The notes below the pieces were generated by a model. It saw nothing but the letters and a program-made list of their open reading frames with translations. It was not told the DNA's origin and did not search any database. Below, one piece after another: positions 1-10,209 of a stretch of DNA of 64,000 nt; the first letter of the stretch is position 1; each line of letters starts with the position of its first letter. The stretch is from Blepharisma stoltei. Its lineage: Eukaryota; Ciliophora; Heterotrichea; Heterotrichida; Blepharismidae. Both the position numbers and the translations under genes were made by a program. The stretch spans positions 693,501 through 757,500 of the forward strand of contig CAJZBQ010000058.1 of the NCBI GenBank assembly GCA_914767885.1, given 5' to 3'.

Positions 1-871
1 GAATTTAAGAGAAGTACAAAAAATGAGCATCAATTAAATTTAAATTAAAATCTTTCAAGATTTAATTATTTTAGCTAGTCTCATCAATTTGTTTATATTG
101 ATCAAAAATTGAAAATTAAAGTCTATTAATAACCGAATCAGACAGACATAAATATAAAGTTCATCCATTTTGTTTATTTATTTTCGATTCTTTTCGCTTA
201 GGCTAAAAGCGATTATCATCATAATGCTAGGCTACTACTCTTTTAACTTTGATCGAATCTTAACTACAAGAATAAAAGCCTTCTCCTCTTCAATAGCAGC
301 TAGATTCATTAGTTTACCTAACTAACAGACCTTTCCCAATTGGATTACTTCCATAAAATTCATGGCTCTCTTAGCTACAATTTTAGACTTCATAGCTGAA
401 AAAGGGATTTTTTATTTAAAAAGACGCGGATTTCATTTAATTTACTTGAAGCCTTATAAATAATGGACTTTCGTATATAATTTCTATCTAGTATAATAAA
501 AATTCTATACAAAAATATCAGCCAGCCAAAAATTATATTTTTCATATATATAGTCACGGTTTTGGTGTCTTTCCTGTAAGGTGGCAAAGAAATAAGATCT
601 ATATTTATTGTTGCCATGATAGACTCTGTATGAGGAAATTGCACTCCCTCTAAAATTTATCACTTGAAAGTATTTTGATAAACTTCAAGCTATATTTGAT
701 TTAATTGTTCTTATAAACCAATTGACTTTTCTAAAAGCATTTGGCAAGAAAATACTGCCTCACATTAGTTAATCAGCAAACAACATAACTTTAGTTGATT
801 ATAGTAAAAATACAGTGTGGCCTTATTACTATTTTCTTCTTCATTTTCTCACTCTTTAATTATTTACTGGA
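1..871. other. Gene-free AT-rich stretch
   Basis: No ORF with convincing codon structure or family resemblance was found. A run of two short minus-strand ORFs near 235-393, separated by an in-frame TAG, looks faintly coding but could not be supported. No MITE ends or retroposon heads are visible here. Confidence 0.5.
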
Positions 872-2239
872 ATGAAATGGTTGATCATTCTCTTATTTTT
901 AAATTTCACTTACGCGATAGATGACTGTAAAGGCACCTCAGATTGTGAATACCTAAATTTTTGCATATCCAATCAATGCATCCACAAAGGTATTTTGCCG
1001 ATCGGAATAAATGATTTCGTAGGCTTTGTATTGATAGCAATCATTAGCGCTCTTGCAAATGCAGCCGGAATAGGAGGTGGAATACTAAGTATCATGATTT
1101 TGCAAAGTATCATATATTTTGATACTTATTATGCGGTTCCTATGGCTCAAGTCATTAGCTTCGGCGGAAGCTTAATTTCAGTTTTGTTAAAATTGCGTTT
1201 AAGACATCCCACAAGAGACAGGCCTTTAATAGACTATGAGCTTATCGTTTTTATTTTATCCCCTATTCTTGGGGGTACGACAATCGGGGTGATTTTGCAT
1301 TTGATTTTTCCTAACTGGCTTACCATTACTTTATTATCAGCTTTATCTGGGTATATGTGCTGAATAACGACTAAAAAAGGTATTTCAATGTTTAAAGGAG
1401 AAAATTCATATAAAAATCTGTCAAAAATTGAAAACAAAAACGCTGTTGCATCAGAGAGTGATAGGGAAAGCGAAACAGATGTAAAATCAAGTGACACATC
1501 AAAAGAGTTAAGTATTGAGCATAATTATTTTTTAGAAGAAAAACAAATTATCCCATGGCGGCAAATAGCAAAAATTTTCTTTGTAATTGTAATAGTTCTC
1601 ACTGGCTCGTTTATTAAAGGAGGAAAAGGAATTGACTCCATTTTTGGCTTGAAACAGTGTAACCTGCTATATTGATGCTTTATGGCATTTTATTTGGCTA
1701 TTTATTTGGCTATTTCTATATATTGCGGATGAAAACTTATTGTCAAAACGGAAAGAAAAATCTCAGTCAATTATGATTTTGATGAAAATGATGTAAAATG
1801 AGAGTTAAAGAGCACGGTCAAAATTGGATCCATAGCATTTTTGGCAGGGATAGGTGCAGGATCCTTAGGTATTGGAGGAGGAATAATTATGAACCCAGTA
1901 TTAATAGCGTTTGGAGTTAGACCTGAAGTCTCGACTGCTTCTTCTTCATTTGTGATTCTATTTAGTTCATCTATTTCTGTAACTCAGTATGTTATTAGCG
2001 GTTTGATAGATTTTACATATGGAATTCCGTTATTCATCCTAGCTGTTTTAAGTTCTGGATTGGGAACCAGAGAAATTAAAAAGCAAGTTGAAAAATGAAA
2101 AAGGCCTTCCCTTATTGTTCTGCTGCTTGGATTTATGACTTTTCTCTGCTGCGTTTGTATTTCATTGAATGGAATATTTACTACTGCAAAACAAATAAAA
2201 ATTGGGGATTTCCAATATTGATTTTCCTCTTATTGCTAG
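872..2239 (+). CDS. TauE/SafE (sulfite exporter) family membrane protein
   Basis: 455 codons from ATG 872 to TAG 2237, open only if the TGA codons are Trp (for example at 1361, 1673 and 2096). The N-terminus has a hydrophobic signal peptide (MKWLIILLFLNFTYA) followed by a short Cys-rich lumenal stretch (CKGTSDCEYLNFCISNQC). Two halves follow, each opening with a glycine-rich membrane motif: NAAGIGGGILS near residue 70 and GAGSLGIGGGIIMNP near residue 325. This internal repeat is the mark of the TauE/SafE family, which moves sulfite, sulfonates or related organic anions across membranes. A charged, Ser-rich loop of about 50 residues separates the halves. No intron or germline insertion interrupts it. 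The substrate cannot be read from the sequence. Confidence 0.85.
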
Positions 2240-2335
2240 ATTTCTTAAATAAACAATATAGAAATCAATAATAATGCTATTTTTCTTAAATATTAAATTT
2301 TGCATGATTTCAGTAATATCTAATTTCTTATCAAA

Positions 2336-3313
2336 ATGTCGTTCAAATTTCTAGAGCTATTTCAAGGAGTAATCCAGTTTAGAGGGAACTTTATTGAAAT
2401 CGTAGAAAATGAAGATCTTCAAGAACTCTCTAAAGATTATTCAATTTCTTTTTGGATCAATATACATAAAATCTTAAAAGGCCGCCAAGTCACAGTTTAT
2501 CATAAAGGAGATAACGGAACATCTCAACCTACAATTTCTCTTCATGAAAGAGATCTTCTAATCAGTTTTGACACAGTTCGTGGTGGTAATGAGCGTTTAT
2601 TTGCAACTGTTGAAATTCCACTCAAAGCTTGAACTCATATAGCATTCACTATTTTCCACAAACAATATACTGAAGCTTCCCTTTATATCAATGGAAGACT
2701 TGATACATCGATTTCCTTAAACATTGACATTGCTCACAATACTGGGAATTGCTATGTTGGAAAAGACCCTTGAAATCATGGATTTATTGGTGAAATAGGG
2801 GAACCTCTTTTATTTTTCACTACTTTGTCGCCTGATGATATTTGGAGAATGTATCAGCAAAGCATTGAAAACTGAAATCAATCCCAGTGCTTTAGGAGTT
2901 CACAATTTTTTTATGAGAGAAAATCAAGAGCAAGCACGCCTGGAAAATGATTCAGAGATAATGAAAGTTCTAGAATATATGAAGAAGGAGAAAGCATAAG
3001 GACTTGTGACTCATCAATGATGGCTTTGTCAAAATATGAAAAATTAGAGGAATTTTTTCAAAAGAATCCCACAATTTACCGAAAAGTATCAGAAATTGCA
3101 AACAGCCAGAACTGATTGACTGTGATTTTTAACATCCTGAATATAGCTGCACCTCAAAACGGAAAGAGTGCACAAAATAAAATTGAAGCTGATAGGAAAA
3201 TCCCTCCTACTGTAAATTTGAATATTAATTTCACCAAAAAAGAACTTATTGCTCTAGCCAAAGTGTTAAGATCTCCGCCTTATGAAAAATCGCCTATAAA
3301 AAAATCGCATTAA
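2336..3313 (+). CDS. LamG/concanavalin A-like domain protein
   Basis: 325 codons from ATG 2336 to TAA 3311, with four in-frame TGA read as Trp. Residues about 10-180 form a beta-sandwich of the LamG/laminin-G-like or concanavalin-like lectin type: an ISFWINIHK strand, then ASLYINGRLDTSISLN, then a GNCYVGKDPWNHGFIGEIGEPLLF run, the usual 'WTHIAFT ... LYINGRL ... YVG ... F.GEIG' pattern. The C-terminal 140 residues are polar and not recognised. There is no signal peptide, so the domain may be cytosolic. It starts 96 bp after the TauE-like gene on the same strand and converges on the small membrane-protein gene at 3629. Confidence 0.7.
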
Positions 3314-3628
3314 TTTTCCCAATTCTTAAACAAATTTTTCTCATAATTATTTAAAAAAATTCCTTATTATTTCTTATAATTTCTTGATTGCAGAATGGCG
3401 CATTCTGCCAGAATAGAGGGAAATTATTCATGCAGCTTTTTCGAGTAAAATATCACTGTAGCTGCGCAAGTTTGCAGTATCTTGTGATGAAGAGAATCGA
3501 AGCTGAAGACTTGAAGAAGATTTAGAATATGAATTTTAGACAGAATTGGGTTTAAATAAGAAAGATCAGACTAAAAAGGCCTTATGACCATAATTTAATT
3601 TTAGTTTAGAAAATTATTTCTTAAAAAT
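3314..3628. other. Intergenic between convergent genes
   Basis: Convergent 3' flanks. It holds a short inverted repeat near 3394-3411 (GAATGGCGCATTCTGCC) but no recognisable gene or mobile element. Confidence 0.5.
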
Positions 3629-4060
3629 TTAATTTCCTGGATTTCCTTCGGCATTTCGCGCTTCTTTTTGATTAAATTGTCCATATTCAGGTGATCTTAA
3701 AAGTCTAGCTAGTTCAACTCTTGTATAAACGTTTTTCTGTAGCTCATACTCCTGCGGGGTTATTTTCTTTGAATGTGATTTGACTAAAACACTTGGGCGG
3801 TTTGAGAAATATTCCCAAATTATCCATAGCAAGATGTAGACTCCTAAAAGCATGAAAACTACATGAAAAAATGGCTCTTCAGGTATTCCTTTGAGTATTA
3901 TTGGAATCTGTGAAATAGGCTTGGCAATCTCGAATTTCAGCCAGGTGTATCCAAGTATAAGGGTACCTATGCCGAAAAATATACTTACAAAAGACATATA
4001 TCCATTTATAGAGATTAGGAATTTCTGCATTAGCAAACACTCCTGTTTTCTTATATACAT
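3629..4060 (-). CDS. Small two-span membrane protein, unknown
   Basis: 143 codons from ATG 4058-4060 to TAA 3629; a second in-frame Met ten residues later is an alternative start, and a TAG lies upstream in frame. Two hydrophobic segments are visible (FVSIFFGIGTLILGYTW and FFHVVFMLLGVYILLWIIW), joined by a Pro-rich loop, followed by a basic, hydrophilic tail. The fold is not recognised. It lies 70 bp downstream of the channel gene on the same strand, so both may be transcribed in the same direction, but ciliates lack operons and no functional link can be claimed. Confidence 0.6.
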   Translation of the reverse strand: MYIRKQECLLMQKFLISINGYMSFVSIFFGIGTLILGYTWLKFEIAKPISQIPIILKGIPEEPFFHVVFMLLGVYILLWIIWEYFSNRPSVLVKSHSKKITPQEYELQKNVYTRVELARLLRSPEYGQFNQKEARNAEGNPGN

Positions 4061-4130
4061 GAACAATGGCTAATGCATGGAAAATTTTCAATCTCTATGA
4101 TGGCAGATATCTATTTTTATTAAAATTTAA

Positions 4131-7100
4131 TTATGAAATCAACGTTTGATTAGATCTGCTCGCAGCTCTGCTTCTGACATCTCTTGTATAGCAATATTTC
4201 ACTTGCATTTCCATTTCATTTCTCATTTTTCTTCCAATATCTAGCATAGCGTTGTATTTGTGCTCAAGCTCTCTTATTTGACGCTCCAAAATATCTATTC
4301 TTCTCGGATCTATGCCACTTTTAGCTGCTGAAGGAAGTTTTGGAAGGGTCAAGCCGCCTATGTTTATTGATCCAATTTGCCTTTGATATTGTTTTAACCC
4401 TTTCATAAGCCATGGAACATTAATATTTTGAGCATGCTCTAAATAAGATTGAGTGAAATATTTCCCAGATCTTCTCGGCAGAATTTTCTTCATTCTTGAA
4501 ATATTGATATTAGCTATTTTAGTCGAATCTGCATATTGCATAAAATATTCATATAATAGCTCTCTTTTTTCTTCATTATTTTTTAAATCAATCTTCATAT
4601 ATGCCGCATAAATTTCTAAGAACTGATTAATGCTGATTTTTTCTTCGACAATCCCTCTCAATATTTTTTGAGTTTTTGCTAAAAAAATGCTGTCAACCAT
4701 TTCTTGAATTTTTGTAAATTCATTATCATCGACTAATAAGACTTTTTTTCTGTCATAAATTATCATCCAATAATGGACACAGTCTCTCAATAAAGCCCAA
4801 ATTAGCCAAGGAGCTCCTATAAATATCCATTTGAAAGATTTTCAATAGCTGAATTTTACTTGGACTTTTTCATCTCTTATTGATTTATTAGCCATTATGG
4901 TATCATCGAAATTCATGGAAAATATTTGGAGTTTATTATCAAATTTCGATACATAGCCAGTTTTTCCATAAATTATTAGTCCTTTCCCATACATAAAAAT
5001 AGCAAATATAAGAGAGCCTAATGCAAATAAAACGAACTGCGGAATAGCATAAACTATATAGAAAACTTTGCAAATTCTGGTATTCCATTTGGTTGGATTG
5101 GCTGTGAATAATACCAAAGGACAAACAGCCAGTGTGATATAGTTTAAAGGAGTAGGCAAAAATATAAGCGCTCCATATCGGCTATCCCAAGAAAATCTAT
5201 TATAGTGATTCGTGATTGCAGCTCGATGCTCACTTTCTACTTCTTCAATAATTTGCGAATAAGCCAAAAAGAGCTTCGAGATCATTAAGTTAAGGAACAA
5301 TATAGCTGCTGCAATCATATAAGCTCCATACATGACGCTACCTAATGCAATGTATTCTGTAAAACCTGAGAAATCTGTATACATAAGTGCTCCTGAATAT
5401 AAAAACCTAACTGATTCAGAAAATGTAGGAAAATAGCTATTTGAGTTTCCGAAAATTGATGTAAAAACTGCAGCTGAGCCTACAATTAAAAATGCATAAA
5501 TAATATAAAAATCAATCATTTTTATTAACAATTTCCAAATCATCTTTAAAAATGGTCCGAATGTTTTAGATGCTAACAAAATTGAAAGTAGCCTGATTCA
5601 CATAAAAATAAGCATTAATGAGTGCATGAGGGCGTTAAAAGTATAAGGATCTTCATCGGAAAAATATTTCCCAGGTCCCATGTATCTTTTCCCAAATCCT
5701 CAGCAATTGAAAAGCATAAGACAAAACATCATGATATTTAAAACATTTCAATTTGTAAACTGATAAATTCTTCCTGCTTTAACTTGATATATATAATATA
5801 GTATATCTTCAAGAATAATTGATCCAATCCAAACTTGAGCAGTTCTTAAGTAAGGGAGACATGATTGGCTATTAGTGATATCCAAGAATGCATTGTCTGC
5901 TATAGCAGTATAAATTGTCATCTGATAAATAATAAGTAAAGTTATTGCAGATACGGCTTGACCATAAAATCTCAGTTTGCAAGAATCCAATCATTGATCA
6001 TAATGAAATGTATAAGGTAAATCATTTTTCATCGGGTAAGCAAATGACATACCTTTTTCTTCACCGTAAGCTGCATTAAATGAGGTGTAAATCGTTGACG
6101 CGCCCAATATTCCATAATCTCTAGTAGGGCCTATCCACATTTTCGTTACAATTGTTCCGATTTCTCCACAATCTAGCATGCTATAAAATTGGTTTTGAGC
6201 CATAATTGTTAAAGCATTTCTCCCTTGTGAGTCCACTTTTGTTAAATAATACCTCAAAATTCTTTCTTCCTTTATAGCTTTTTCCAAGCACAATCCTAAA
6301 TCTTTAAAAATGTCAGCAGTCTCCAAACAGGTACTTGAATCTTTCAGAGAAGTCTCTGACAAATTAGTAAGAAATTCAGCTGTGAGGGCACAAAACAAAA
6401 TAGGATTCCAGCACACTACAATTTCATCTCTTTTTTTGGCAAAAGCTTCTAAATTACTACACATATCTTGTGTCAAGTCGTCAGACCAATATTTCAAATT
6501 AATCCTGTTTAGCATTTCAATTGCCTGTAGACAAGTTTTACCCTGATCTAGAAGTTCTACTAATTTTTTCTGGACATCAGGGTCAAAGAGGGTATGCTCA
6601 GCTTCGTCAATTTCTAATAAATCCACACACAAATTGTAGAGTCCAGCATCAAAAGCCTCACGAAAGTCTTCTTCAGTTAAATCGATTTTAGCAATTTTTG
6701 GGATTTCTCTCGCTAAATCTTCTTGGTGGCACTGGACAAGTTTTCTGATGACGCCTTCTTCTTCATTGATTTTCGGTCATTTTAATAAAGCTCTGACTGC
6801 AGAAATTTTTTCTAATTCTATTCATTTTTCAATGAGGTAAGGAATTGCCATGGAGTTCATTAAATCTTTTAGGTCTTGGTCATCATTTACCTGCTCTTTC
6901 AAAGCGTTTCAGATTTTGGAACTTTTGGCAACTTTTTTGATCAAATCTGTAGGCTTTCTTATATTTCCGGTCCAAACTCGTTTTAAAAAATTGATGCAGC
7001 AGTTGTCGACTGCAATTTTGATCATACTTGGGCTGATTGAAGTAGGATTTACTGTTAAAAGTAATGATGCTAGATTATCGAACCCATTTTGAAGAGCCTG

Positions 7101-8049
7101 AAGCATAGAGTCAGTTACTAATTTTCTGTTCGTGTAGACTTGCCTTCTATTTTCAAGGATTCTTAACTCCCCCACTCATTGAGCCAGCAAAAAAATTTTG
7201 TTCGCTTATAAAGGGATATATAAATTTTAATAGTAAAAATTTTCTTTTCGAAATTTAAAACAAATTACCAATTCGCAAAAAATCGGAAAGCAATATTATT
7301 TAATTTGTAAAAAATTATGTTTATAATGCAAGCTGTTTAAAATTAATTAGAATTAGCTAGAGATTTCGTTATAATAATTATCACTTATATATCAAAAATT
7401 TTTTCATAAAAATCTTTGCTTGCTCACGGGCAAATATAGGGGTTTTTCTAATGGCTTTGTTCGCTCACAGAGGGAGAGAGAGTAAGTCACTTTGAAAATA
7501 TTCTGATAATTCTGGGTATTTTTGGTTTAATTCTTGTGCTGATTGATGACAGCCTTTATATAGTAAGTATCACGCTATGAGCTCTATATTTTTTTGATTT
7601 TGGCTATATTTTATAGCACTGCTCACAATTTCATCGGGAAAGCTATCAATCGCTTCTATAACTCCTGAAATAGGTAAAATATACCCATTCTCTAATAAAT
7701 ACTCAGCAAGTCTTACTTGATTTCTCTGCAAGGCTGCGATAATTGCCTTTCCTGAATTTATGAATTCTTCATTTTTTAACTTGAATTGGGAATTTAAAGC
7801 TAATTCTTTCACTTCACGCTCATTTCCTTCATCTATGTATTTAAGTAGCTGCAGACTTGCTCTGCTTTCTTGATGATTTATGAGCTTTTGAACTACACTT
7901 GGGGATAAAATATTTGAAGACAGTAATAAATTTATTCCAAGCGAGTCTGGTGAACGATTGATTGCTGTAGCATAAGTGTTATTCTGGGGCTGAGGGTCTT
8001 CTAGCAATTTAGCCTCATCAGTTACAATTATATTTTGATCTTTTTTCAT
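4131..8049 (-). CDS. TRP/polycystin-like cation channel with long N-terminal helical-repeat region
   Basis: 1199 aa after removal of one 319-bp MITE (7164-7485); start ATG 8047-8049, stop TAA 4131. About 560 N-terminal residues are soluble and helical, resembling degenerate ankyrin-like repeats (for example AIIAALQRNQVRLAEYLLENG). A six-span Ion_trans-type core follows, from about residue 585 to 840, with a pore-like region around RFLYSGALMYTDFSGF and an S6-like helix AAILFLNLMISKLFLA. Two further hydrophobic segments lie at about 855-910. The C-terminus ends in a coiled coil (IDILERQIRELEHKYNAML) that could drive oligomerisation. Many TGA codons read as Trp in conserved hydrophobic spans. 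The selectivity residues do not match a named TRP subtype, so only 'non-selective cation channel-like' is safe. Confidence 0.75.
7164..7485 (+). mobile_element. TNA-MITE, family 1 (in channel gene)
   Basis: Bounded by TAA/TAA direct repeats with terminal CTCCC.../...GAG. The body matches the other family-1 copies (TTATATATCAAAA and ACAGAATTAGCT-like words). Removing 319 bp between the repeats joins the channel reading frame exactly (YFQSD joins LRILENRRQ), changing frame from one side to the other as required. Confidence 0.9.
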
Positions 8050-8255
8050 TTTATTAATTTAAAGTAGTGAGAAGCTTATGGCTTTTGATTTAACAATGAG
8101 GGAAATTTTTTTGGATAAATGCGTTAATAATTAATTGAAATTAATTAGAAATATTTTGATATTTTTTGAATTTATGCTTTTAATTTTAGCTGGAACTGTA
8201 TGCTGATAGATGATGAATAGCCCATTAAGAAGTATTTTTTGGAGAACCAGAAAAC

Positions 8256-9003
8256 TAACGTCCATCCTCCGTGAGCGAACAAAACCATTGGAACAAATCC
8301 CTATGCTTTTGATAAAGAAGGATCAAAAATATTTTATGAAAAAATTGGCATATAAGTGATTGTTAATATAATGGAATATCTAAATAATTCTGTTTTAATT
8401 TAAACAGCTTGCATTTTAAAACATAAATTTACAAATCAAATAAATATTTGCTTTCAATTTTTGCATATAAATAAAATGGCATTCGGTTCGAGAGAATTAA
8501 CTTTGCTAATTTTCTCTCCCTCATGCAATTTTATTTATGGGATTAGGTTTTCTCTCGAGAACTTCTGCACAGCAATAGCTGTTTAACTTTGGGGATAACC
8601 AAAGGAACAGCTCCTCAGTGCGTTCAAGATTTCGGAGTTTTTACCTCTCAGCACATCTCCACGGGAAGATGACCCTTAGGCGGAACACGCGCAGGAGCTG
8701 AGTCGGGGCAAGGGCGACGGCAACGCGCCGGGTGAGACGTGCAGCGACTGGAGGCGAAGCGTCGATAGAAGGCTTGGCCGTGGGCTGACCATCGCGATTC
8801 CAAGATGTCCCGGCGACTTCATCAATTTTTCGCTATAACTCCATTTTTTATGGGGTGCGGTACTAGACACCTTAAATACCAGACACTAAGTTAATTTAAG
8901 TTAAGCTTTCAATTTTTGCGAATGGGATTTTTTTTAATTTAGAAAAAAAAATTAACCCTTCCTTAACAAAATGTTTTGTTCACTAACGGAGGAGGGGGAG
9001 TAA
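8256..9003 (-). mobile_element. TNA-MITE, family 1, split by a retroposon
   Basis: TAA repeats at 8256 and 9001. The left part carries CTCCGTGAGCGAAC and the body words; the right part carries the GTTCACTAACGGAGG hairpin end. The MITE is interrupted at 8450-8919 by a retroposon with its own 15-bp target duplication; without it the MITE is about 276 bp. Confidence 0.85.
8450..8919 (+). mobile_element. SINE-like retroposon (A family) nested in a MITE
   Basis: GC-rich 440-bp insert (8465-8904) flanked by a perfect 15-bp duplication GCTTTCAATTTTTGC. It begins ATAAATAAAATGGC and ends in a TTAATTTAAGTTAA tail. A second copy in inverse orientation lies in the succinyl-CoA ligase gene (31445-31900), sharing the central GC-rich part (CGCCGGGTGAGA, GACTGGAGGCGAAGCG). 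Confidence 0.85.
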
Positions 9004-9276
9004 GATCAAAAATTCTCTGTTACTATTCTAAGATGGTTTGCTAAATAATTCAACAAATAAAATTTTGCAAATTTACTTAAAATGAATTAGGTTTTCAAAA
9101 TTATTTGATGGAACAACTTAAAATCGTAACAGTGCCAGGTGGGTTCTGCATGAGGTCATAAGCAAAAATTCAAATTATGTAAAAACGAAAATTTACTAAA
9201 TTTATTGGTTTCAACTAATTTTGATTAGCTCAAGAGTAACTTTGATTATTTTATACATAAACTTTTTTCTCATTCT

Positions 9277-9729
9277 TCTTAATGGGATAAATTTATCATA
9301 TTGGCAGGGAAACATGAGTCCGGCAACTTTAAAACTGGCTCTGAAGGGCCAAGGGTTCGCAGGCAGCAACAGATGCAGGCTTGGACTCGCCGGGTTCCCC
9401 TTGACCAATAGACAAGAAATCGATGGCGTAGAATCAGCAAGTGCTTCTTCTGGAAAAGCATTCTATTTTCTGTAAATGGCAGAGGTCGTTCCAGAAGGAG
9501 GAATCAGACGTTATTCATACCTTGAGCACTACCGGGGTTTTAGAGAGTTCTTTGCTGCAAATTTTGGTCCAGGCAGGTTAGAGTAGGTCTACCCGTCAGA
9601 CTGACGCCATCACCTTTTCCTGATGGGAAAGGGCGTAGGTGATTTTAGTACTTTCGCCACATGAAGCGTGAAACTAAAGCTAGACTGACTAGGGGCTGAA
9701 ATAAATCCCCTTAATTTTCTCTTAATGGG
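9277..9729. mobile_element. SINE-like retroposon
   Basis: GC-rich 433-bp stretch in AT-rich surroundings, flanked by TCTTAATGGG at 9277 and 9720. Its composition and length match the other retroposons, but its head differs and no second copy is in the window. Confidence 0.55.
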
Positions 9730-10209
9730 TTGTTTTTCATAAACTGATATCTATTAGAAGCATAAAAGGATTAAAGTTCTTATGATTTAATTTGATTAAT
9801 AAATAATGAAACAAATATTTTAAAATTTAATATTCTGATGCAAGTCATAATTTCGTTTTGTCCTAAATACTGATCCATCAAGATGAAACCAGGAATTTTT
9901 GCTTTTTAAAACAATATTATAGCCTTATATCAAACTAAACCTTGGCATCCTATATAAAAATTAAATAGAAATAGATTTATGACTATTAATCAAATTAGGT
10001 AAACTTCAAATTAGCCTAGTGGCATCAAAGTAATATAGATAGCTCATCATTTTAAAAGCTTCTTAATAACACATATAAGGGCATATCCAAGCTCAAATAA
10101 AGCATAGCTTGGCTATTATAAGCTCATTTTTTAATACAAAGCTTTAGTATAAGAGCTTTAATATTATATTACTCGATAATATTAGACGCTTAGCATTCAG
10201 TAATAAAAT

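Larger units (their letters stand above)
8050..10209. other. Gene-free interval between divergent genes
   Basis: No supported gene. It contains a family-1 MITE split by a retroposon (8256-9003) and a second retroposon (9277-9729). The remainder is AT-rich. Confidence 0.7.

Noticed and set aside
235-644. Minus-strand ORFs 390-644 and 235-393
   Set aside because: The first runs into a stop at 375 and has no family resemblance; the second is split by an in-frame TAG not removable by a 15-nt intron or TA-bounded IES. Too weak to call.
872-2239. Window as macronuclear DNA or as Stentor, Loxodes or Condylostoma
   Set aside because: Insertions disrupting essential genes argue against somatic DNA; the stop-codon usage excludes the other genera, though the species cannot be proven without rRNA or genome comparison.
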